From Mycolicibacterium moriokaense (GTDB lineage: Bacteria; Actinomycetota; Actinomycetes; Mycobacteriales; Mycobacteriaceae): a stretch of DNA of 38,820 nt. Shown here one piece after another: positions 16,893-25,312 of this stretch (positions within the stretch are counted from its first letter, which is position 1; each line of letters opens with the position of its first letter). Position numbers and translations under genes: made by a program. The stretch is from the NCBI RefSeq assembly GCF_003347205.1, contig NZ_QQBJ01000035.1:1-38820 (forward strand), read 5' to 3'. The notes under the pieces were generated by a model. That model was given only the letters and a program-made list of their open reading frames with translations. It was not told where the DNA came from and did no database searches.

Positions 16893-18419
16893 TCACAGCA
16901 CCTCCACCGCGGGCGGTTTCCAGGATCCGTCGAGGATGCCCTGTTCACCCCAGTACGCGCGGATGTACAGCGAGAAGTGTGCTTCCGGGGCGGGCAGCCA
17001 GTTCGATTCGTTCTCCGGCGCAGGCGGTTTCGCTCCGACGTAGATGATCACTGATCCGTCGTCGCCGCGCTTGAGCTGCTTGCTCTTGGTACCGAGCGAG
17101 TAACGCTTCAAGTCGTTCGGGTGAAACAGATGCTTGTCGTTGTACAGCGTCAAAGACCAGAACCCGCGAACCGGTGGCTCGCCGCCGGCGGGGAACGTCA
17201 CCCGGTAGTTCCGATTACCCTGCAGGCTTTCGCCGCTCGCGTCGTTGTCGGTGTAGAAATACTGGGTCTCGGTGGGCCGGTTGTCGAACATGTTCGACTT
17301 CGCGGTGCCGGTGCGGTTGTAGTAGTCGTATCCGAACTGGGCGTTGTTGGTGGAACGGTTCCAGCCATTACCCGCGGGCCGGCCGTTGTATCGCCATTCG
17401 AAGAACGGCGCGATCACGTCGCGCTCGGTCGCGACCGCGGTGTCGGTGAGCACCTTGTTGATGTCGTCGTTCTTGGCGCTGTCGAGCAGGACTCGGAACT
17501 GACCGTAGAGGGCGTCTTCGCCGGGAAACGGTTGGACCGCATCGAGCACGCCGCCCAGTTCGTCGAAGAACTTCTCGGGAACCACCCACTTCGTCTCGCC
17601 GCCGCCGCCGCGTGACGGCGGACCGGGGATTGCAGGCAGCTTGCTCCACTCGGTCGTCTTCATGGTGCCGTCGAAGTCGGCAAGCGGATAGATGCCGATC
17701 TGGTTGATGACCGCCTGAATGGCGGCTTTGTCCTGCGGGGTGTCATCCATGAAGACGCGCGGGATGGCTGCCGCCAGTGGGGTGGAACTGCGAACGACGG
17801 ACTCGACACCGTCGGGCTTGTCGCCCTTCCAGTTGGGACCGGTCAGCAGATAGAAGCCGGGCTTGGTGTCGTATGGCTTGCCCATCTCGCCGAACTGATC
17901 AGTGCGCGCGTCGTAGAGGGCGTACACCCAGAACCGGTCACCGAAGTCGGGTACCTGAACGATGACGGGCTGCTCGTCCAGCGACAGATAGGCGAGCCCG
18001 TAAACGACATCCTGGTTGGGGCAGGTGACGAAGGTCTCCTCCGGCACGATGTAGTCGGCCAGCATAGCCAGGTGTCCCTTCGGGGCAACCGGAAGCACCC
18101 CGTTGAGCAGGCCCGGTTTCGGTGCCGCGGTGATTGTGTTGTTGCGATTTGTCATGTTGACCAGCGGCCATCCCCACACGTAGGCGGTCTGCGCCATCGT
18201 CCTGGCGTAGCCGGGCTGCATCACCACGCCGGTGGCCGGCGCGGTGATGTCAGCAGCCGGTGCGGCGGGGGTGTTCGGTGCGGCCGGCATGGTCGTCGGC
18301 GTTTCAGTCGTCGCACCCGGTTCGCCGTCGTTGGAACAGGAAGCGACCGCGATGGCGGCGCCCGCGGACGCCGCCGCGACACCCGCTGCTTGAAACGCCG
18401 AACGCCGTGACAACATCAT
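16893..18419 (-). CDS. DUF1254/DUF1214 domain protein, copy 3, predicted lipoprotein
   Basis: This is a 508-residue exported DUF1254/DUF1214 protein. The N-terminus MMLSRRSAFQAAGVAAASAG contains a twin arginine and ends in the lipobox VASC, followed by a Thr/Pro/Ala linker, so it is probably a lipoprotein, possibly exported by Tat. The DUF1254 half includes YVWGWPLVNMTNR and TCPNQDVVYGLAYLSLDEQ. The DUF1214 half includes YRVTFPAGGEPPVRGFWSLTLYND, LKRGDDGSVIIYVGAKPP and APEAHFSLYIRAYW. The ATGATG pair at 18414-18419 is preceded by GGAGGGAAG, which decides the start over the longer open frame. It converges on copy 2 with only 6 bp between stops and no visible terminator. It is the surface-exposed member of a three-paralog set. 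Function is unknown. Confidence 0.87.
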   Translation of the reverse strand: MMLSRRSAFQAAGVAAASAGAAIAVASCSNDGEPGATTETPTTMPAAPNTPAAPAADITAPATGVVMQPGYARTMAQTAYVWGWPLVNMTNRNNTITAAPKPGLLNGVLPVAPKGHLAMLADYIVPEETFVTCPNQDVVYGLAYLSLDEQPVIVQVPDFGDRFWVYALYDARTDQFGEMGKPYDTKPGFYLLTGPNWKGDKPDGVESVVRSSTPLAAAIPRVFMDDTPQDKAAIQAVINQIGIYPLADFDGTMKTTEWSKLPAIPGPPSRGGGGETKWVVPEKFFDELGGVLDAVQPFPGEDALYGQFRVLLDSAKNDDINKVLTDTAVATERDVIAPFFEWRYNGRPAGNGWNRSTNNAQFGYDYYNRTGTAKSNMFDNRPTETQYFYTDNDASGESLQGNRNYRVTFPAGGEPPVRGFWSLTLYNDKHLFHPNDLKRYSLGTKSKQLKRGDDGSVIIYVGAKPPAPENESNWLPAPEAHFSLYIRAYWGEQGILDGSWKPPAVEVL

Positions 18420-18753
18420 CGGTGAACTTCCCTCCGTCGTGTGCAGTACTTCGGACCATAACCTCGACAGCCGCCTCGAATGCGTCATTGCGAATGCGAG
18501 GCGGCGGGACCGGCTCGTCCACCCGGTACTCGATCCCGATGTGCGATAGATGGTTCAGCAGCGTCGTGAAGTCCGGGTCGGAGGCCACCACAAAGGTTGT
18601 CGGCTTGCTCGACGAATAGCCCGACCGCGAAGTCGACGATTCGCGGGCACGCTGCCCCGTCCTTCGATCGCGGCTTTGCCGAGCCCGAATGCAACAATCC
18701 CCCGCGCACACCGGGTGCCGGGGGATCGTCTGCGTCTGCTTGCGCAGGTTCTG
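18420..18753. other. Gap between rpsQ and the DUF1254 lipoprotein, possible gene remnant
   Basis: These 334 bp contain the S10 operon terminator (18697-18726) and no gene I can support. A minus-strand open frame from about 18711 runs into the lipoprotein gene and includes a protein-like stretch, TFVVASDPDFTTLLNHLSHI, followed by IEYRVDEPVPPPRIRNDAFE. Its only ATG lies inside the terminator hairpin. An overlapping frame has another protein-like piece (PRIVDFAVGLFVEQADN), which would fit a frameshifted relic. I do not recognise the family. Confidence 0.3.
18697..18726 (-). terminator. Rho-independent-like terminator of the S10 operon
   Basis: On the minus strand, 28 nt after the rpsQ stop, an ATCCCCCG arm (18726-18719) pairs with a CGGGGGAT arm (18704-18697). 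An inner GCAC/GTGC stem extends the hairpin across one unpaired base. The sequence after it is TTGTTGCATT, moderately T-rich. Position, stem strength and tail support transcription termination after rpsQ. Confidence 0.75.
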
Positions 18754-19056
18754 CTATTTGGCCTTCTCGAGGATCTCGACCAGCCGCCAGCGCTTGGTCG
18801 CCGACAGCGGACGCGTCTCCATCAGCGACACCCGGTCGCCGATGCCGGCGATGCCGTCCTCGTCGTGCGCCTTGACCTTGGTCGTGGTGCGAATGATCTT
18901 GCCGTAGAGCGGATGGCTCTTGCGGTCCTCGATCTCGACGACGATGGTCTTCTCCATCTTGTCACTGACCACGTAGCCGATGCGGGTCTTGCGACGGCCG
19001 CGCGGCTTCTCGGTGCGCGGCGTGTACGCCGGACCCTTGGTTGCGTTGTCTGCCAT
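18754..19056 (-). CDS. rpsQ: 30S ribosomal protein S17
   Basis: This 100-residue primary 16S rRNA-binding protein acts in small-subunit assembly. The core [21 protein letters not shown]-type region begins near residue 22 ([20 protein letters not shown]) and is followed by the signature [20 protein letters not shown]. An N-terminal extension of about 20 polar residues ([20 protein letters not shown]) is typical of actinobacterial S17. The ATG overlaps the rpmC stop (TAATG). It is the last gene of the S10 operon here and is followed by a strong hairpin. Confidence 0.98.
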   Translation of the reverse strand: MADNATKGPAYTPRTEKPRGRRKTRIGYVVSDKMEKTIVVEIEDRKSHPLYGKIIRTTTKVKAHDEDGIAGIGDRVSLMETRPLSATKRWRLVEILEKAK

Positions 19057-19289
19057 TACGATTCCTCACCAGCGGGCCCGGATGCCAGGCCCAGCTCACG
19101 TTCGCGCAGGATGGTGTACACGCGCGCGATCTCCTGGCGCACGGTACGCAGCCGACGGTTGTTGGCCAACTGGCCCGTCGCCATCTGGAAGCGCAGATTG
19201 AAAAGTTCTTCCTTGGACTCGCGCAGCTTGTCGGCCAACTCGTCGTCGGTCAACTCCCGCAGTTCACCCGGCGTCACTCCCACTGCCAT
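19056..19289 (-). CDS. rpmC: 50S ribosomal protein L29
   Basis: This 77-residue protein of the large subunit sits near the peptide tunnel exit. It contains [40 protein letters not shown] and [16 protein letters not shown], the complete L29 pattern of two long helices. The C-terminal tail [11 protein letters not shown] is slightly longer than in E. coli. The ATG overlaps the rplP stop and its own stop overlaps the rpsQ start, indicating translational coupling in the S10 operon. Confidence 0.98.
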   Translation of the reverse strand: MAVGVTPGELRELTDDELADKLRESKEELFNLRFQMATGQLANNRRLRTVRQEIARVYTILRERELGLASGPAGEES

Positions 19290-19705
19290 CAGAACTGCTC
19301 CTCTCGGGTAACGATGCGTGCCTTGATCGGCAGCTTGTGGATCGCGCGGGTCAATGCCGCCCTGGCCGTCCCCTCATCGGGGTAGCTCAGCTCGAACAGG
19401 ATCCGGCCCGGCTTGACGTTGGCCACCCACCACTCGGGCGAACCCTTACCGGAACCCATCCGGGTTTCGGCCGGCTTCTTGGTCAGCGGACGGTCCGGGA
19501 AGATGTTGATCCACACCTTGCCGCCACGCTTGATGTGCCTGTTGATGGCGATACGAGCGGACTCGATCTGCCGGTTGGTGATGTAGGCGTGCTCGAGCGC
19601 CTGGATGCCGTAGTCACCGAAGCTCACCGACGTGCCGCCGCTGGCGATGCCGCGCTGGCGGGGGTGGTGTTGCTTGCGGTGCTTGACCTTACGGGGAATC
19701 AACAT
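19289..19705 (-). CDS. rplP: 50S ribosomal protein L16
   Basis: This 138-residue large-subunit protein helps position tRNA near the A site. It starts with the invariant [19 protein letters not shown] and contains [40 protein letters not shown] and [13 protein letters not shown], all hallmarks of L16. The length is standard. It begins 3 bp after the rpsC stop and overlaps rpmC by one base (the A of the rpmC ATG). Nothing unusual is seen. Confidence 0.98.
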   Translation of the reverse strand: MLIPRKVKHRKQHHPRQRGIASGGTSVSFGDYGIQALEHAYITNRQIESARIAINRHIKRGGKVWINIFPDRPLTKKPAETRMGSGKGSPEWWVANVKPGRILFELSYPDEGTARAALTRAIHKLPIKARIVTREEQF

Positions 19706-19708
19706 GAT

Positions 19709-21224
<1,516 letters not shown>

Positions 21225-21228
<4 letters not shown>

Positions 21229-21506
21229 CGGCGCTTGGCCTTCCGATCATCCTTGATGTGACCCTTGAACGTACGGGTCGGTGCGAACTCGCCGAGCTTG
21301 TGTCCGACCATCGCTTCGGTGACGAACACCGGGACGTGCTTGCGGCCGTCGTGCACCGCGAAGGTGTGCCCGATGAAGTCGGGGATGATGGTCGACCGGC
21401 GCGACCAGGTCTTGATGACCTGCTTGGTGTTCTTCTCGTTCTGGCCGTCGACCTTCTTCAGCAGATGGTCGTCGACGAACGGACCCTTTTTCAGGCTGCG
21501 TGGCAT
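21225..21506 (-). CDS. rpsS: 30S ribosomal protein S19
   Basis: This 93-residue small-subunit head protein starts [19 protein letters not shown] and contains [24 protein letters not shown] split over the usual core, then [22 protein letters not shown]. These are complete S19 signatures at the normal length. The ATG follows AGGAGAAGACACG, a good ribosome binding site. It lies 32 bp after rplB and its stop overlaps the rplV start. Confidence 0.98.
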
Positions 21507-21538
21507 CGTGTCTTCTCCTGGCTCCGACTAGTCCCGGT

Positions 21539-22381
<843 letters not shown>

Positions 22382-22401
22382 CTTGAAAATCTCCCTGCCG
22401 G

Positions 22402-22704
22402 CTAGGCCGGCGCTCCGAACAGATCGATCGGCTTGCTGCCTTCGGCGAGCGTGACAATGGCGCGTTTGGTGCTCTTGCGCTGTCCGTAGCCGGCGCGGCT
22501 GCGCTTGCGCTTGCCCTGGCGGTTGGCGGTGTTCACGGACGAGACCTTGACCTTGAAGATCTTCTCGATGGCGATCTTGATCTGGGTCTTGTTCGAGTCG
22601 GGGTGAACGACGAACGTGTAGACGTTGTCCTCGATCAGCCCGTAGGACTTCTCGGAGATGACCGGCGACAAGATGATGTCGCGCGGATCGGTCACGGTAG
22701 CCAT
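22402..22704 (-). CDS. rplW: 50S ribosomal protein L23
   Basis: This 100-residue protein at the tunnel exit is the docking site for trigger factor and SRP. Signatures are [39 protein letters not shown] and the loop [20 protein letters not shown]. The ATG is directly adjacent to the rplD stop, with no intergenic base. Nothing unusual is seen. Confidence 0.98.
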   Translation of the reverse strand: MATVTDPRDIILSPVISEKSYGLIEDNVYTFVVHPDSNKTQIKIAIEKIFKVKVSSVNTANRQGKRKRSRAGYGQRKSTKRAIVTLAEGSKPIDLFGAPA

Positions 22705-23370
22705 CTACGCCGTTACCTCCTCTTTGTCCTCTTTGGTGGTGGCGCTGATGTAGGAATCCAGCGCCTCGACGCTGAACACGACGTCGTCGGCATGCAGCAC
22801 GTCGTAGGTGTTCAGTTGGTCCGGCGAAAGCACATGAACGCCAGGCAGATTCCGCACGCTCTTGGCGCCGGTCTCGTCACTGCGCCCGATCACGATCAGC
22901 ACCTGCTTGCCCTCGACCAGACCGGCCAGGAACGCCTTGGCGCTCTTCGTCGACGGCGTCTGGCCCTCGACCAGCTCGGTCACGGCGTGGATCCGGCCGT
23001 TGCGGGCCCGATCTGACAGCGCGCCGAGCAGCGCCGCGCGGATCATCTTCTTCGGTGTGCGCTCGCTGTAGTCGCGCGGCTTCGGGCCGTGCACGGTGCC
23101 ACCGCCGGTGAACTGAGGTGCGCGGGTCGAGCCCTGGCGGGCGCGGCCGGTTCCCTTCTGCCGGTAGGGCTTCCGACCGCCGCCGCGGACGTCGCCACGG
23201 GTCTTGGTGGAATGCGTGCCCTGTCGGGCGGCCGCCAGCTGCGCCGTCACCACCTGGTGCATCAACGCGATGTTCGGCTCGACGTCGAACAACTCGGCGG
23301 GCAGCTCGACGGAGCCGTCCTTCTTGCCGCCGGGTGTGTGAACGTCGATCTTCACAGACTTGCTTGCCAT
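22705..23370 (-). CDS. rplD: 50S ribosomal protein L4
   Basis: This 221-residue tunnel-lining protein contains [20 protein letters not shown], the conserved loop [19 protein letters not shown] and [19 protein letters not shown]. In E. coli L4 also represses its own operon through the S10 leader; whether that occurs here is unknown. The C-terminal tail [12 protein letters not shown] is acidic. The ATG at 23370 lies 2 bp after the rplC stop. Confidence 0.98.
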   Translation of the reverse strand: MASKSVKIDVHTPGGKKDGSVELPAELFDVEPNIALMHQVVTAQLAAARQGTHSTKTRGDVRGGGRKPYRQKGTGRARQGSTRAPQFTGGGTVHGPKPRDYSERTPKKMIRAALLGALSDRARNGRIHAVTELVEGQTPSTKSAKAFLAGLVEGKQVLIVIGRSDETGAKSVRNLPGVHVLSPDQLNTYDVLHADDVVFSVEALDSYISATTKEDKEEVTA

Positions 23371-23372
23371 CT

Positions 23373-24026
23373 CTACTTCTCGCCTCGCTTGATCGCGCTC
23401 CGGACCATCACCAGGCCACCGGTGCGGCCGGGGATGGCGCCCTTGATCAGCAATACGCCGTTTTCGGCATCGACCTTGTGCACCACCAGGTTCTGCGTGG
23501 TGACGCGATCGTTGCCCATCCGGCCGGACATCCGGGTGCCCTTGAAGACGCGACCCGGGGTGGCGCAGCCGCCGATGGAGCCGGGGCGACGGTGCACGGC
23601 CTGTGCACCGTGGCTGGCGCCCTGACCGCGGAAGCCGTGGCGCTTCATGGTGCCTGCGAAGCCCTTGCCCTTCGATGTGCCCGTCACGTCGACATAGCTG
23701 CCGTCGGCGAAGATTTCGGCGGTCAACTCCTGGCCGACCTCGAATTCGGATGCGGCGGCTTCGTCATCGAGACGCAACTCGGCGAGGTGCCTGCGCGGGT
23801 TGACGCCGGCGGCGCTGTACTGCCCTGTCACCGGCTTGTTCACCTTGCGCGGGCTGATTTCGCCGTACGCCAACTGGATTGCGCTGTAGCCGTCGCGCTC
23901 CGGGGTGCGGATGCGCGTCACGACGTTCGGGCCGGCCTTGACGACCGTGACCGGCACGACCCTGTTGTTCTCGTCGAACACCTGCGTCATACCCATCTTG
24001 GTGCCCAAAATGCCTTTTCTAGCCAT
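23373..24026 (-). CDS. rplC: 50S ribosomal protein L3
   Basis: This 217-residue large-subunit assembly protein opens [20 protein letters not shown] and contains the L3 signature [20 protein letters not shown] and the [20 protein letters not shown] stretch. The family length is normal. The ATG at 24026 lies 14 bp after the rpsJ stop. Nothing unusual is seen. Confidence 0.98.
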   Translation of the reverse strand: MARKGILGTKMGMTQVFDENNRVVPVTVVKAGPNVVTRIRTPERDGYSAIQLAYGEISPRKVNKPVTGQYSAAGVNPRRHLAELRLDDEAAASEFEVGQELTAEIFADGSYVDVTGTSKGKGFAGTMKRHGFRGQGASHGAQAVHRRPGSIGGCATPGRVFKGTRMSGRMGNDRVTTQNLVVHKVDAENGVLLIKGAIPGRTGGLVMVRSAIKRGEK

Positions 24027-24040
24027 TTGTCTCGGGTCTC

Positions 24041-24346
24041 CTACTGGATGTTGACGTCGACACTCGCCGGCAGATCGATGCGCATGAGAGCGTCAACGGT
24101 CTTCGGCGTCGGGTCGAGGATGTCGATAAGCCGCTTGTGCGTACGCATCTCGAAGTGCTCCCGCGAGTCCTTGTACTTATGCGGGGACCGGATGACGCAA
24201 TACACGTTCTTCTCGGTCGGCAGCGGCACTGGACCCACCACACTGGCGCCGGTACGGGTGACCGTCTCAACGATCTTGCGCGCAGAGGCGTCAATCGCCT
24301 CGTGGTCGTAGGCCTTGAGCCTGATGCGGATCTTCTGTCCCGCCAC
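24041..24346 (-). CDS. rpsJ: 30S ribosomal protein S10 (NusE)
   Basis: This 101-residue protein is both a small-subunit head component and NusE of antitermination complexes. It has [40 protein letters not shown] and [20 protein letters not shown], the standard S10 motifs. The GTG start at 24346 is preceded by GTAGGAGAAGC, a good ribosome binding site. It is the first gene of the eleven-gene S10 operon and lies behind a leader of about 250 nt. Confidence 0.98.
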
Positions 24347-24758
24347 GCTTCTCCTACCTCGCTCCTGCTTCGTACTTCGGCCGGCCCGTGCCCGGACCTG
24401 GTCCCCGCGCTTTGTCAGCGCTGGTGTTGCCGCCGCTGTTTACCTGTCTGAAGTTCACCGGTCCCCGCGGTCGGGTGTGTCGCCCGCACGCACACTCCGT
24501 CTCGAGCGGAAATTCCGCCTTCGTCGAAGTTGGCACCGGATGCGCCCGTCTGGACGCCGGTCGTATGCCCGGCCAGGCGCAAACCCGGCTCAAGGCAACC
24601 CGAACAGTATGCCCTAGATCTGTGCCTGCTCCAAATCCGTGGCTAACCACGCCGGAACTCACAAACGGGCGAGAAAGCGCAAGTAGATCGAACCATTTCG
24701 GCGATCTCGGCAACGCGTGACCGCGCGCTTATCTTACTCCAGAGTAGGGTGAGCCGGC
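24347..24758. other. S10 operon leader and divergent promoter region
   Basis: These 412 bp hold no gene. They contain the predicted S10 promoter (24606-24634) and, to its left, a leader of about 250 nt before the rpsJ GTG, with several GC-rich short inverted repeats (for example GGACC-A-GGTCC and GCGCT-AGCGC close to rpsJ). To the right, the DUF4442 gene begins at 24759 after CAGAGTAGGGTGAGCCGGC. I do not recognise a known riboswitch or ribosomal-protein leader motif. Confidence 0.6.
24606..24634 (-). promoter_or_regulatory. Predicted SigA-type promoter of the S10 operon
   Basis: On the minus strand a TTGGAG hexamer (24634-24629) is followed by exactly 17 bp and then CATACT (24611-24606), in the context GATCTAGGGCATACTG. 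This is a good housekeeping promoter for mycobacteria. Transcription would start near 24599, leaving a leader of about 250 nt before rpsJ. No better candidate was seen in the region. Confidence 0.65.
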
Positions 24759-25235
24759 ATGGCCGCCCCGAACACCACGTACCAAATGTGGAAGCGCCTC
24801 GCCGGACGCCCGGGTGGCACCCGCCTCTTCTCGACCGCGGCGATGGTTCGGGTGCCGTATTTCGCGTCGATCCTCCCCCACGTCGTCCGGATGGAACCGG
24901 GGCTCGCGGAGGTCACCGTGCCGAAATGGTTCTTCGTCTACAACCACCTGCACACGGTGCACGCGATCGCGTCCTGCAACGCTGCCGAGATGGCGATGGG
25001 GATGGTGATGGAGGCGACGGTGCCGACCACCCACCGGTGGATTCCGAAGGCGATGACGGTGCAGTATCTGCAGAAGGCCACCACGTCGCTGCGGGCCGTC
25101 GCGCATCTTGACCCGCCGGATTTCGACGCGATGGTCGACGGCACCGAAATCGTTGTGCCGGTGGCCGTCACGGACCGAGATGGCGTCGAGGTCGTACACG
25201 CAGACATCACCACCTGGGTGACGCCCGCTCAGTGA
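24759..25235 (+). CDS. DUF4442 hotdog-fold thioesterase-like protein
   Basis: This 158-residue protein has the hotdog-fold pattern of DUF4442 proteins, which are related to acyl-CoA thioesterases. It contains RMEPGLAEVTVPKWFFVYNH, then LHTVHAIASCNAAEMAMGMV with the asparagine/histidine-rich start of the central helix, and later IPKAMTVQYLQKATTSLRAV and EIVVPVAVTDRDGVEVVHAD. The ATG at 24759 follows a weak purine-rich AGGGTGAG. It is divergent from the S10 operon and convergent with the PGRS-type gene, so it appears monocistronic. It would hydrolyse or bind an acyl-CoA; the substrate is unknown. Confidence 0.75.
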   Translation: MAAPNTTYQMWKRLAGRPGGTRLFSTAAMVRVPYFASILPHVVRMEPGLAEVTVPKWFFVYNHLHTVHAIASCNAAEMAMGMVMEATVPTTHRWIPKAMTVQYLQKATTSLRAVAHLDPPDFDAMVDGTEIVVPVAVTDRDGVEVVHADITTWVTPAQ

Positions 25236-25262
25236 TTTCGAGCGCGCCGGAATCAGTGAAGC

Positions 25263-25296
25263 CCCGGCCCCGCGCCGCGAAGGCGGCCGGGCCGGG
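25263..25296. terminator. GC-rich hairpin between convergent genes
   Basis: A stem of about 14 base pairs forms around the loop GAAG (25279-25282). GCCGC pairs with GCGGC, then continues outward as CCGG-type pairing with two single-base bulges. It lies 27 bp after the DUF4442 stop and 16 bp from the PGRS stop, so it can serve both strands. There is no T-run, as is usual for mycobacterial intrinsic-terminator-like hairpins. Confidence 0.6.
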
Positions 25297-25312
25297 ACAT
25301 CACTTCCGGTTG

